Positions 55,223 to 64,000 of a stretch of DNA of 64,000 nt are shown here, piece by piece. The notes beneath the pieces are model-generated. The model saw only the letters and a program-made list of their open reading frames with translations, made no database searches and was not told the origin of the DNA. A program made the position numbers and the translations under genes. How positions within the stretch are numbered: position 1 is the stretch's first letter; every line of letters starts with the position of its first letter. Source of the DNA: Candidatus Hamiltonella defensa 5AT (Acyrthosiphon pisum) (GTDB lineage Bacteria; Pseudomonadota; Gammaproteobacteria; Enterobacterales; Enterobacteriaceae); contig NC_012751.1 in NCBI RefSeq assembly GCF_000021705.1, positions 372,001-436,000 on the forward strand, written 5' to 3'.

Positions 55223-56173
55223 TTAAGTAATTCTATTTCTATTCCTTAATTTATTGACGCCTTTCATGATGCCTTTACCCGCCGCTTGACTCATGTTCCC
55301 CGCCGCTCTTAATCCCGTACCTCGTCCCAATATCCCACCCACGCCACTCACACCCCCAGAAGGAGTACCTCCCATGATAGAGGCGGCATAATTAGGCAGT
55401 TCAGTCGCTAACAGAGTAAAGGCGCTAAAATAAAGCAGTAGGGCGAAACAACTCAATATGTCCGTCTCTATTTTGCCATTCTTTATGATCACACTATGAA
55501 TGAAATTCAATTCAATCGCCAAGACCACACCAAATAATATTTGCGTCAGCATAAAGCCACCGATGACTGACACCCAGCCCCAGAACCATTGCCGCGTCTG
55601 ATCAAATAAAGAAAAAGCAATAAAAATGGGCCCCACCACCAGAATGATTGAGGTGGCCGCTTTTAAGGTAATCAGGGTCCCCACCACAACCATGATAAAG
55701 GGTATCCCGCCCAACAGAAAAAACAGGAGAGCCAGAAACCCAAGACACATAGCGGCGGCTTCTTTCCAAATACTGAACTCTAGAGCCCCTATCGTATTGT
55801 TTAATGCGGTGAAAAAATTAGATATCACAGTATCTACCTGATTAGACTGCGCTAATCCTGAAGAAGAAAGCGTCTGCGCCATCCAGTTAGGCAACCCGTT
55901 AACCACGGGTACCACCGTATCGATATACCAGCGAACGTTAAAAGCAAAATAAATAATAAATGAGGCTTTACCGAGGGTTAAAAGCAAATCCTGAAATGCC
56001 ACATCTAATCCCTGAAAAAGCCAGTAAATACTTTTTAGAGTTAAATGAATAAGCCAGCAGGTGCCGAATATCACACCGGTCAGAGTCATGACATTGGCTG
56101 TCCCTATGGCAATGGTGCCTTTTAACCCCTCGTCTATGGCCTGATATAGCGTTTTTGCAATATACACGTCCAT
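55223..56173 (-). CDS. virB6: Type IV secretion inner-membrane protein VirB6
   Basis: 316 residues with about six or seven membrane segments (for example VMTLTGVIFGTCWLIHLTL, FLALLFFLLGGIPFIMVVV, SIILVVGPIFIAFSLFD). The GPIFIAFSLFDQTRQWFWGW segment is characteristic of VirB6/TrbL proteins. A Gly-rich, basic C-terminal tail (GGTPSGGVSGVGGILGRG) faces the cytoplasm. It lies downstream of the entry-exclusion-like lipoprotein gene, as in IncN and IncW plasmids. Confidence 0.88.
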   Translation of the reverse strand: MDVYIAKTLYQAIDEGLKGTIAIGTANVMTLTGVIFGTCWLIHLTLKSIYWLFQGLDVAFQDLLLTLGKASFIIYFAFNVRWYIDTVVPVVNGLPNWMAQTLSSSGLAQSNQVDTVISNFFTALNNTIGALEFSIWKEAAAMCLGFLALLFFLLGGIPFIMVVVGTLITLKAATSIILVVGPIFIAFSLFDQTRQWFWGWVSVIGGFMLTQILFGVVLAIELNFIHSVIIKNGKIETDILSCFALLLYFSAFTLLATELPNYAASIMGGTPSGGVSGVGGILGRGTGLRAAGNMSQAAGKGIMKGVNKLRNRNRIT

Positions 56174-56195
56174 ATCATCCCCTATTCAGAAAAAA

Positions 56196-56552
56196 TTAAT
56201 CCTGCTTTTTAAATTCCTTATTATAAAAGCTAATCACACCCTCATTTAGCCTCATCGTTTGCCCAAAACCGTTAATGAGACTCAGTACATTATCCGACTC
56301 TGCCTTGGCTTCCAGCTTCTTAACCCTTAAAGTTTCATCTCCTTTCTTAAAGATAAACGGCGTATGCCATGAATAATTAACATGAAAAACACCATCATCA
56401 AATTTAATATCAAGTGAGGCGGGTTTTTCTATATCGCCTACCTGTACCCAATGCCCAACAAAGGCTTCCCCCTTGTCTTTGCACCCAGCCAGTACCAGTG
56501 CCACCGAGAGCAACAGCATTCCTAACAGTCCTGCTTTTTGATATTGCATCAT
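56196..56552 (-). CDS. Small lipoprotein, probable entry-exclusion protein
   Basis: 118 residues with a lipoprotein signal (LLGMLLLSVALVLAGCKDKG). The mature part is a short beta-rich domain (FVGHWVQVGDIEKPASLDIK, SLINGFGQTMRLNEGVISFY). Location between virB5 and virB6 is that of eex in pKM101 and R388, where such lipoproteins block redundant transfer into the cell. The function is inferred from position and type. The start overlaps the vapC stop (ATGATG containing TGA), so it is translationally coupled to the toxin. Confidence 0.6.
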   Translation of the reverse strand: MMQYQKAGLLGMLLLSVALVLAGCKDKGEAFVGHWVQVGDIEKPASLDIKFDDGVFHVNYSWHTPFIFKKGDETLRVKKLEAKAESDNVLSLINGFGQTMRLNEGVISFYNKEFKKQD

Positions 56553-56980
56553 GAGTCCTCTTTTTGTTGTGTCCAGTCCTGAATTATCAGTCCTGGAACG
56601 CGGCTAAATTCTCCAAGATTATGGGTAATCAGGATGGCCCCACAAGATAGGGCATGACCGGCAATAGCGCTATCATTCACGCCTATCGGCGTTCCGGCGG
56701 CACTTAACTGTTTTTTCAATTCTACCGTAGTGTCTACTGCTGCCTTGTCCCAAGGTAGAACCGCATTCAACCGTTGAATAAACTGGTTAACCAAAACGGC
56801 ATGTTTTGGTGATGCTTTTTTACCAATCACACCGTATTGCATTTCTGCATAAGTGATAGCGGAAACGACGATCTGATTTTTACTGTCTACACAGGCATGT
56901 AAGCGTTGTAGAAGATGCAACGGTTGTTCCCTCATGATGAATGAACAGATACAGGTATCTAGCATATACATTTTTTTCAC
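56549..56980 (-). CDS. vapC: VapC-type PIN toxin (second pair)
   Basis: 143 residues: MLDTCICSFIMREQP (first Asp), AITYAEMQYGV (Glu), GTPIGVNDSAIAGHAL (Asp) and LITHNLGEFSRVPGL (last acidic region), all in the order of VapC tRNA-fMet endonucleases. It overlaps vapB by 4 bases. Its 3' end overlaps the lipoprotein gene. Confidence 0.9.
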   Translation of the reverse strand: MKKMYMLDTCICSFIMREQPLHLLQRLHACVDSKNQIVVSAITYAEMQYGVIGKKASPKHAVLVNQFIQRLNAVLPWDKAAVDTTVELKKQLSAAGTPIGVNDSAIAGHALSCGAILITHNLGEFSRVPGLIIQDWTQQKEDS

Positions 56981-57210
56981 AGGGAGAACCGCCCTTCTTC
57001 AATCACAGTTTCTCGCTCTACCAGAAAATCGGCATCTGCCTTCTCGCTGTTGTCTGGCAATGTCGTCCAAGTGGGGCGAACGGGTTTCAGCACCAAGGTA
57101 TCCCCTTCCCGTTGAATCATCAGTTCATTCACACCGGCAAAATCCATATCCACAGGCAACCTGACGGCGCGGTTCTTCCCATTTTTAAAAATGGCCACCT
57201 TTCTCATCAT
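56977..57210 (-). CDS. vapB: VapB-type AbrB-fold antitoxin (second pair)
   Basis: 77 residues. The AbrB/SpoVT DNA-binding fold is seen in KVAIFKNGKNRAVRLPVDMD and ELMIQREGDTLVLKPVRP; the end (FLVERETVIEEGRF) binds the toxin. AGGGATGAT precedes the double ATG. The vapBC pair lies in the same orientation as the virB genes, between virB5 and eex. Confidence 0.9.
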   Translation of the reverse strand: MMRKVAIFKNGKNRAVRLPVDMDFAGVNELMIQREGDTLVLKPVRPTWTTLPDNSEKADADFLVERETVIEEGRFSL

Positions 57211-57280
57211 ATCATCCCTCAGTTCATAAACATATGTTTAGCATATGCCTAATCTTGCCGAACTGCAACTCCCACTCATC

Positions 57281-57967
57281 CTATTTTGGCAGATCGGGCC
57301 GCTTTCGGAGCATGTAATCGGTGAAGTCCTGAGCTCGCTTTCGGTCGGCCAGTTTTTCTTTTTCTTCTGCTAATGCCCTCATGTTCTGTAACCGAGTCTG
57401 TTGAATCTGAAGTTCTAACATTTCTTGCTGATAGCGCAACGACAAATCCTGTTTCTCCTGCGGCGTTTGCACCACATTCAGTTTCGCCCGCAATTTTTGC
57501 GCATTCAACACCCGCTGATCACTCGCTTTTTTTTCTTTTTCCAGCGTGCCCGCCTTCATTAAGAGTTGATCAAACGCCTTTTGTACCTCAGGATCAACGG
57601 AGGTCAAACCGTACCTCTGGCGTAAATTGGGTAGGCTCTCGATATCGTTGTAAATATCTTCCCAATCGCCCATCGGGATCAGGTTATTGACCACAGGGTC
57701 GTTAAGAAAGTCTCCCAATTTTGAGTTCCCTTGAATCAATTTTTGATAATGATCATACTGGCTTTTCGTCTGCGCAATCGCCTCTTTGGCTTTTTTGAGT
57801 TGTGCTACGGCTTCCCTCGACTGTTGCTTGGCATGGGTCACTTGCTGGGCCAATTCCGCAGGGCTGATGGTCGGTATCTCTGCCTTGCTCCCCGGCATAA
57901 ATAGATAAATCCCCGCCAACAGAACAGTCACTGCCGTCTTTTTTCTCAGATTTTCCAAGTCGGTCAT
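57281..57967 (-). CDS. virB5: Minor pilus protein VirB5
   Basis: 228 residues with an N-terminal hydrophobic signal (AVTVLLAGIYLFMPGSKAEI), then a long alpha-helical domain: SPAELAQQVTHAKQQSREAV, YDHYQKLIQGNSKLGDFLND, and coiled-coil repeats toward the C terminus. VirB5 caps the T-pilus tip. The start at 57967 follows AGGAGAAAACGTC and overlaps the virB4 stop by 4 bases. Confidence 0.85.
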   Translation of the reverse strand: MTDLENLRKKTAVTVLLAGIYLFMPGSKAEIPTISPAELAQQVTHAKQQSREAVAQLKKAKEAIAQTKSQYDHYQKLIQGNSKLGDFLNDPVVNNLIPMGDWEDIYNDIESLPNLRQRYGLTSVDPEVQKAFDQLLMKAGTLEKEKKASDQRVLNAQKLRAKLNVVQTPQEKQDLSLRYQQEMLELQIQQTRLQNMRALAEEKEKLADRKRAQDFTDYMLRKRPDLPK

Positions 57968-59154
57968 GACGTTTTCTCCTGCTGATGACGCTGTTGCATT
58001 TCGGCAAGAAAGGCGCAAACCCAGACTGACGGATCTTCCGTATTCAGGTCACGGCGAATACGCTCTGCCACCGCAAGGTTCTCATCCGTTGATGACAGCA
58101 GCGGCAACCAGTATTTCAATTTTTCATCCAGGACAAATTTCACCATCACTGCCTGATGCCCCTGCTTGACCATAAATTCACGACTGGAGGGAATGAGCTC
58201 AACCACTTTGTCAAATTCTTTCCCTTCAATGCCGAACTCCCGATAGCTCTCTCGTTTTGCTTTGCTATTGGCCATCCAGATTTGCGTGATCACCTGCTGA
58301 ATCACCGCAGGGGCATATTGCGTCGATAGCGCATCCTCTGGAGATTGGGTATCCATCATCAAAATTTCACCCCGAGTCCGCCCCGCTTTTAAAATTTCCT
58401 TAATCGCCTCGGCGGTACTTTCAAACGAGAGAGGAACCCAATATTCTGCAATCACGTTGATCAACAAGCTTCCTGGCTCCGTCGCGTGCATTGCCCGTTT
58501 CAGATAGAAGAAGGTATTGAGCATGACTTCCATGGCCTCAGGATGCTTCCCAGAATAGGCCTTGTTCAGGATTTTCGTACAGTCGAACGCCAAACGACGG
58601 AATATTTTGGGATCAAACAAATTAACCGGCGCATCCAGCACCCACGCATACTGCCCCTGATGGCCGTCTACATTACGACACCACTTCGCCAGGCGGGTGT
58701 GCAGGCAGTTCCCCCCCTTTTTCGGTATCCCTTGCAACATCAGCGACAATGAGCGGTTTTCTATCACGCTGTGCCGCATCACTGCTTCTATACCATCCTG
58801 AATTTCTCGTTCCTCATCGGGCTCGGCTTTACCCGCGCACAGCTTCACTGTATCGAACAGAAACTGACGTAAAGACGGCGAATCCTCGAACTGAAAAGGC
58901 TGAATGCCCGTATAGACGCCCGGTGAGACGGTAAAATAATGGGTTCCCGAGGCCCGAAGCACGTTTTCCAGTGAATGATTGTAATCAATAGAAAAAATCA
59001 TCGGATCCCAGCGGCTAAAGTGAATGAGCATACAGGCTTCAAGCGTGGTTTTTCCGGCGTTGGTCATGGCGGTTATCGCGATATGACCGGCCAGCTTTTC
59101 TCCGGTATTGTTATGCCCTAAGGGGCTATCGTGGCTTTTGCTCCTTCTATCCCC
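57964..59154 (-). pseudogene. virB4: Type IV ATPase VirB4, 5'-truncated
   Basis: Only the C-terminal half survives. Homology begins at SKSHDSPLGHNNTGEKLAG and the P-loop TAMTNAGKTTLEA, then FSIDYNHSLENVLRASG, an intact region with RTRGEILMMDTQSPEDAL (Walker B area) and QQVITQIWMAN. The first ATG in this frame (59067) is inside the P-loop region and cannot start a working protein. In-frame TAG at 59155-59157 and an IS3-family relic mark the break, so about 400 N-terminal residues are lost. With VirB4 gone the transfer machine is dead unless complemented. Confidence 0.82.
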
Positions 59155-59157
59155 CTA

Positions 59158-59290
59158 TATCCTTGTTTTGTCACTCATTGAGCCCCTTCTAGCTTAAATT
59201 CAGGGCTGTAGGGGAGTTTGTGTTTCTTATCCATTTTTACACCTGTATTGATAACTTAAGTCTATCACCTGGTTTTTATCAGGTGGCCAA
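59158..59290 (-). mobile_element. IS3-family relic abutting virB4
   Basis: From ATG 59234 the frame reads MDKKHKLPYSPEFKLEGAQ, stop, then VTKQGYR, the N terminus of an IS3-type OrfA (usually SPEFKLEAVQLV.DQGYS). The upstream bases carry CACCTG/CAGGTG hairpin arms (about 59270-59285) typical of an IS end. The rest of the element is deleted. It probably caused the virB4 truncation. Confidence 0.65.
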
Positions 59291-59379
59291 ATTAACTATG
59301 CCACTACACATAATACCCTTTTCTTTCTTCGCTATCGCTTGTCTTAAGGTCTTTAATTTACTTTGTTAACAGTGCCATA

Positions 59380-60270
59380 GCTGAACGAAATAATTTCGGT
59401 TACGTCATGTAATGAGAAAATAAAGCATCGATACTGCAATTGACCGCTCTTCTTTTGCTTTTTGCTTCTGCCCATTTATGCTCAACAGGATGGCGAGTAA
59501 GGAGGCAGATATTCAATGATATGCCCCGCGTCATCGATCACTTTTTGAGTGTCCAAACGTTTGTGGAAGGTCGCATTATCCATGACCACCACACAGTCGG
59601 GTGGCAAACTCGGCAGAAGTATCTGAATGACCCAGGCGTGAAACACATCACTATTCACAGAACACATGAACAATCCCACCGCCATCAGCGCTTTTCCCAG
59701 TAACGCACCGATCACATTGGTTCGACCCTTTGCCTGCCAATTATGTTGACCGAAACAGCGTTGACCCCGTGGGGCATAGCCATATCAACGCGGCATATCA
59801 TGGGCAAAGCCGCTTTCATCCAGGTAAACACTGATTTCCCCTGTTTTTCATAGTCAGCTATCTTGTTTTGGAAGGCTTGCCTCATATCTTCGTTGGCCTT
59901 GGGATGATTGAGGGTTTTTTTTATAGGTGACGCCCAAACGTTTCAGGGCGGACCAAATGGCTTTGGTACACACCCCGAAACGTTTAGCCCTTTCATGCTG
60001 GTAAGCATCCGGGTAACGCTCAACATCCTTGAGTAAAGCCGCTTTATCTATTTTACGCTGCCGGGGAGAAGAGGGGTTCTTTTCAATTCGCTTCAGCCAG
60101 CGGGTAATCGAAGTGGCACCGATGTGAAAGCGTTTTGCCGTTTCTCTTATGCTCCACTTTTCTTTTTCTCTTACATTCAGCACGTGACGGCGAAAATCAA
60201 CTGAATGACTCATCTCTCTCCCTTTTGAAATCATTAAATTTATTTCGTAACCGAAATTATTTCGTTAAGC
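59380..60270 (-). mobile_element. IS630-family insertion sequence, copy 2, defective
   Basis: 891 bp with 25-bp inverted repeats (59380-59404 GCTGAACGAAATAATTTCGG then TTACG; 60246-60270) differing at one base, flanked by TA at 59378-59379 and 60271-60272. ORF A starts at 60213 (HTH parts AKRFHIGATSITRWLKRI and AKRFGVCTKAIWSALKRLGV). Frame changes at the same A8 run (59926-59933) as in copy 1. The catalytic half has a TGA after DMPR, a frameshift near GKSV, and an 8-base deletion after PPYSP that removes the final Glu region. It cannot encode an active transposase. Confidence 0.85.
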
Positions 60271-60278
60271 TATACTCT

Positions 60279-60524
60279 CTATTTTCTTTCCTCACCTTTA
60301 TCTTGAAGGTCACTATGCTTCATAGAGTCGTTTTTTTTACTTTTCGATAGCCCCAAAAACCCCTTTATTTTAAACCAAAAAGTTTTCACCAGAACGCCTA
60401 TGGCCACAAAAAAACCAATGATCCCACTCATAATCGCACTGCCAGACCCCGGATCAATATAAGCAAATGCTGAGTCGACTCCAGCTACGAATAAAGTAAT
60501 GAATAATAGTATTGATTATTTCAT
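60279..60524 (-). pseudogene. Small YIDPGSGS-type membrane protein with a nonsense codon 3
   Basis: After AAGGAAGATGCAC comes ATG AAA TAA, then an intact frame SILLFITLFVAGVDSAFA (signal), YIDPGSGSAIMSGIIGFFVA (membrane), a basic segment (KTFWFKIKGFLGLSKSKK) and a TAG at 60279. Codon 3 is probably AAA changed to TAA, since MKKSILLF is a usual signal start. YIDPG(S/T)GS proteins occur widely as short exported or membrane proteins, some near surface-polysaccharide genes. The IS630 element ends 6 bases past its stop. Confidence 0.6.
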
Positions 60525-60726
60525 GTGCATCTTCCTTTTTCATCATTTTTGAATTTTCGCCTTATAAAGGAGTCAATTGACGTTTTTCTGTAAAAGTTGA
60601 AATATTCATACAGATCCATTTTGCTCTAAACCGTAGGCTTTTCGGCACGGATGTTCGATGTTTTTTGCATACATGGGTTTGCCTTTTAATCGAATATTCT
60701 GCCCCTCTATCGGTGAATGTGTAATA

Positions 60727-63700
60727 TTAATGACGATTAAACAGCTCTCCTAATCCACTGAAAGGCCCACATTGAAACAGGAAAGCGTGATTATGCTGAT
60801 CGATGAATGCCTGTTTTTCATTCGCATCCCACGAAGCGATTTCCTCTATTAAAGCGAGTTGTCCGTTTACAAATAAATGTTCTATCTTATGTTCAGAAGA
60901 ACTGGCTCCTTTTTTTATTTTGATAGAAAAAGGGTTTTGTGCGTCCTCTTGCGCTGAAAATAAATACATATCTTCATCCTTTTTGACCACTCTGAGATCG
61001 TTCAGGGCCATTCCCGTCAACACTATTTTATCGTTTCCCCCACTGTCTTCGATATTGGTCAGCCCATGATCACGTTCGATCCAATAAGTGTCATCTCCTT
61101 TCCCTCCTGAAAGACGGTCGTTTCCTTGGCCGCCATTGAGTTCATCATCCCCTTGTCCTGAAAATAACTGGTCATGACCAGCATCCCCAAAGAGCTTTTT
61201 ATTGCCTTTCGTGGTAATAATGGTGTCGTCACCTTCCCCTCCTCTGAGGGTATGTAAACGAGCACTGTCGTCGAAAATATTGTCATTGCCTTCCTTGGCA
61301 TCCAGGGTGTTATCGGCCAAAAAATCTCCTCCATAAATCCGCAAAAAATCGGCGTTTTCTGTCTCATTCACGTGGCTCTGTGGATGAGAAAAATACGGGG
61401 TTTTCTCCTGATTCAGGGAAATTTCAAATAACTGCTGCTCAACATCCATCAGCATGAGGTGTCGATAAGCCCTGTCGCGAATAAAGTCGAGCAGCTTTAT
61501 CCTGAGGTTTGTTTGAGGCTCATTCGATGGGCTTAATATCACATGCTGACCGCTGGTTTCGATCTGAAGGTCCTCTATCTTGAACGGTAACATCAGCAGA
61601 TCGACCTCAGGCTCAGCCTGATCATCCTTATTGTCGATAGAGACGGTGCGCTCTGTCTGAGCGCTGTCTTTCATTTGAATCTGATAGATATCCTGCCCCT
61701 TTCCTCCCCTTAACTTGTCGTTGCCTCTGCTGCTGATCAGCACATTATCCTGCCTGTCGCCATTTAAAATGTCATCAAAAGGCGTATCGTTGAGGACCAA
61801 CTGGGTATTGAGGCTCAGTCGAAGGGTGTCTTTACCCACACTCACAAAATCCCCGTCAGGGCTTTTGTTGAGGCTCAGTCTGATGTTGTCTGGCTCTTGC
61901 ATTTTAAAATAGTCTTGATGGGGGGCATCGAGCAGGGTCGTGTACTGGGTCTGGAACCGGGGAATAAAGGGAAACTCTCCTTGAGCATTTTTTTGAATCA
62001 ACTCAGGAAATTGGGCAAATAAGGAGATGCCATCCGATGTATTGAAAATATAGGCACTGCTTGACAACAATTGGTTTTTCCCTGCCCCCTCGCATTGATA
62101 CGCATTTTTTATGATGACAGTCGTTTCTGCCTTATCTTTTGCTTTTAAAAGAATTTGCAGATCATATTGTTCATCATCATTGAGATGAAGTGTAAAGTCT
62201 TTGATTTCCTCATATCTGTACTGAAAAGTGATCAAAGAGAGGGCCTCTTCTCCCTCGTCGTCAATCCTGACTGTCACCGGATGAGGTTGGGTATTTTTCA
62301 GGATAATAGTGTGATCAATCCCCGGGCCCCCGCTGGTGATGCCCTGTTCCAGGATTAAGGTGTCGTTTCCCTCATGTCCCCAGATTTCATCTCTTCCTCC
62401 CAATCCGTTCAGAATATTGTTTTTTTCATTCCCCACCAGATAATCCGGGGTGTTCATATGCCCATGAATATGCTCAATCTCTTTTAAATTCCCTATTAAG
62501 GGCCAAAAATTTTCTGTTTGATTGATACGGAAACGCACTTCGTTTTTCTGTAAGTTAATCCCATATCCTTGATAAGGGGTGCCCTTTAAATCGCGCTCCG
62601 CGATGATCAGATCTTCTCCCTCACCTCCGTTAAAATAACTTCGCGTCTCAGGCACAGTCGCCGTGAACAAATAAAAGACGTCGGCTTGATTGCCTCCCGT
62701 ATAATGTTTCGTCCCGTCTCCCCCTTTAAAAATATTCTTTCTCTCTCCTTGCCCTCTGGCCCTGTCGTTGCCATCGCCCAAATGAAACAAGGTGGTCAGT
62801 GGCCCCTGATTCACTCCTCGCTCTATCTTGAAGAGGGTGACGTTTTTTAAGGTTGGCTCGGGCCTGTCTGAGTGAGAAGTCGCCTCAATGAGGTCGTTTA
62901 CCCCATGTAGAGGAGAGGGTTCAAAATAATAATGTTCACTGTCCACACTCTCAAGTTCATTTTTGGGGATATTCTGAACAGAAGAATATGCGTTTAATCT
63001 ACTTTCTACATCATCAGGATAAATATATTCTTCTAATGTTGTCACGACATCATATTAACCCAGATTATGAATAGGGACATGAAGACGGTTTTTTATGCGA
63101 ATAATTTTTTTAAAAAAGCGTTTTGTGAGTGTAAAGTCCCCTGCACTGTAGTAGTACTCTGCGATATCCGACCAGGCAGGTTGATCAAACAGGGCCTCTG
63201 CCTGTTTGTGTAATTTCCCGTCATAGTCTGCCCGAACCCGGGTGCGGGTCTGGTCATATCGCTCCTTGACGGGGGTACTGATATCCAGTCCCAAAAGAGC
63301 CCGCCCCAGGTTGTGCCATTTTTCTGTGGTGGTCAATTCAATGTGTTTTTGAAGATCTTCCAGCTGACGAAATCCCTTATAGAGCTGACTGGCGGCCAGC
63401 AAGACGACCCCCGCCCCCAGGCCGACAGGGCCCGCGAAGGCGGCCAGGGTCGCCGCGGTGGCAGACGCTGTCGTGGCGGCGATCAGATACCCCATCGCCA
63501 CAGAAATGGAGAGCAGCGCACCCGCCCAAGAAAGCGCCGCTTGCACAATCAAATCCTGTCTTCTGTCACGATCAGCTGTATCAGATAACGCCTTCAATGC
63601 ATTCACCCCCTCATAAATATCAAATCCGGCATTAAAGATTTGTAACACCGGCACGCCATATCGGGTTAAGAGACGCCCCAGGTCAAATTTTATTTTTTTT

Positions 63701-64000
63701 ATGTGGGAATACGACATCAGATGCTGACTCATTTTATTTAAATGCGTTCCCCATTGATGTAACCCCAGCCCGGCCAAATCCGTGAATATATTCGCACTTA
63801 AAGCGGCTTTGAGCAGGGTCAGTTGTCCGTTGAAATGGGTTCTCTGTTCCTGGGTTAAATGGATATTGTGCAGAAGTTCACTGACTGTGATCCATTCACG
63901 AAACGCCAGCCAGTACGCATAAAATTGCATTGAATGATGGAGACGGGTCATGATTTTTGCATGATGAGGGGAGGATAACGTTTTCAGGAGGCTCGTCTTT
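60727..64000 (-). pseudogene. RTX toxin, 5'-partial and interrupted by one in-frame TAA
   Basis: A single reading frame runs from the window edge to 60727, broken only by TAA at 63055-63057. The first part (from residue KTSLLKTLSSPHHAKIM at the edge) is helical, with Ala/Gly-rich hydrophobic stretches (ALSWAGALLSISVAMGYLIA, AATLAAFAGPVGLGAGVVLL) like RTX pore-forming domains. After the stop it continues YDVVTTLEEYIYPDDVESRL and reaches calcium-binding repeats: GGRDEIWGHEGNDTL, LRGGEGDDTII, GQGDDELNGGQGNDRLSGG. The only start after the TAA is a GTG at 63045 without a ribosome-binding site. A Gln or Glu codon was probably lost. The start of the gene lies beyond base 64000. Confidence 0.8.

Noticed and set aside
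63045..63055. Independent start of the downstream RTX half at GTG 63045
   Set aside because: There is no ribosome-binding site, and the frame is continuous with the upstream half apart from one TAA, so a nonsense mutation is the simpler reading.
1..64000. tRNA, rRNA or tmRNA genes
   Set aside because: No cloverleaf with a GGTTCGAATCC-type T arm and no rRNA segments were seen by eye. tRNAscan-SE and Rfam would be the decisive searches.

Overview
The window looks like part of the genome of an insect-associated member of the Enterobacterales with a reduced and decaying genome. The best guess is an aphid or whitefly facultative symbiont of the Hamiltonella/Regiella kind. The housekeeping proteins align closely with Escherichia coli homologues recalled from memory, but the DNA is AT-rich, E. 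coli gene neighbourhoods have collapsed (fis without dusB, metQ-proS without rcsF/trmO, sirB1-kdsA without hemA/prfA/prmC), and transposon relics and broken genes are common. The genus is an inference from content and style, not from a database match.

Region 1 (1-27.9 kb) is mostly core: a frameshifted tmcA, gltX, fis, rpsT, nhaA, the dnaK-dnaJ heat-shock pair with a sigma-32 promoter, ppa, sthA/fabR, the glutamine transporter glnHPQ, an IS5-family relic, pckA, rpmE, sirB1-kdsA, the methionine transporter metNIQ behind a promoter that carries a MetJ operator, proS, a WaaH/YibD-like glycosyltransferase, relA and tadA.

Region 2 (27.9-39.7 kb) mixes host-interaction genes with core genes: a YopH/SptP-like tyrosine phosphatase divergent from an acidic protein of unknown function, a nonsense-mutated DUF1311 gene, a serralysin-type RTX metalloprotease, proY, folE and ybiT. 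It ends with a very AT-rich two-gene unit whose first product is a 772-residue toxin-like protein with two hydrophobic helices and an RRKR furin-type motif.

Region 3 (39.7-43.7 kb) is a lambdoid phage lysis-cassette remnant (holin, frameshifted lysozyme, Rha-type regulator, frameshifted spanin), followed by IS fragments and a secreted calcineurin-like phosphoesterase.

Region 4 (43.8-60.3 kb) is a decayed, relatively GC-rich conjugative module. It holds virB4 (truncated), virB5, vapBC, an entry-exclusion-like lipoprotein, virB6, a second toxin-antitoxin pair, an stb-like stability operon, a probable oriT region, mobC, a relaxase fused to VirB8, virB9, virB10 (split), virB11 and virD4 (split and cut by an IS630-family element). 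Two IS630 copies of about 0.9 kb bracket the block. They share an A8 run where the transposase changes frame.

Region 5 (60.3-64 kb) holds a nonsense-mutated small membrane protein and an RTX toxin gene that runs off the window and is interrupted by one in-frame TAA.

The most unusual items are the relaxase-VirB8 fusion, a Cys-rich ORF nested in another frame of the relaxase, a vapBC pair translationally coupled to a putative entry-exclusion gene, and the 772/185-residue toxin-like pair. No tRNA, rRNA or CRISPR array was found.
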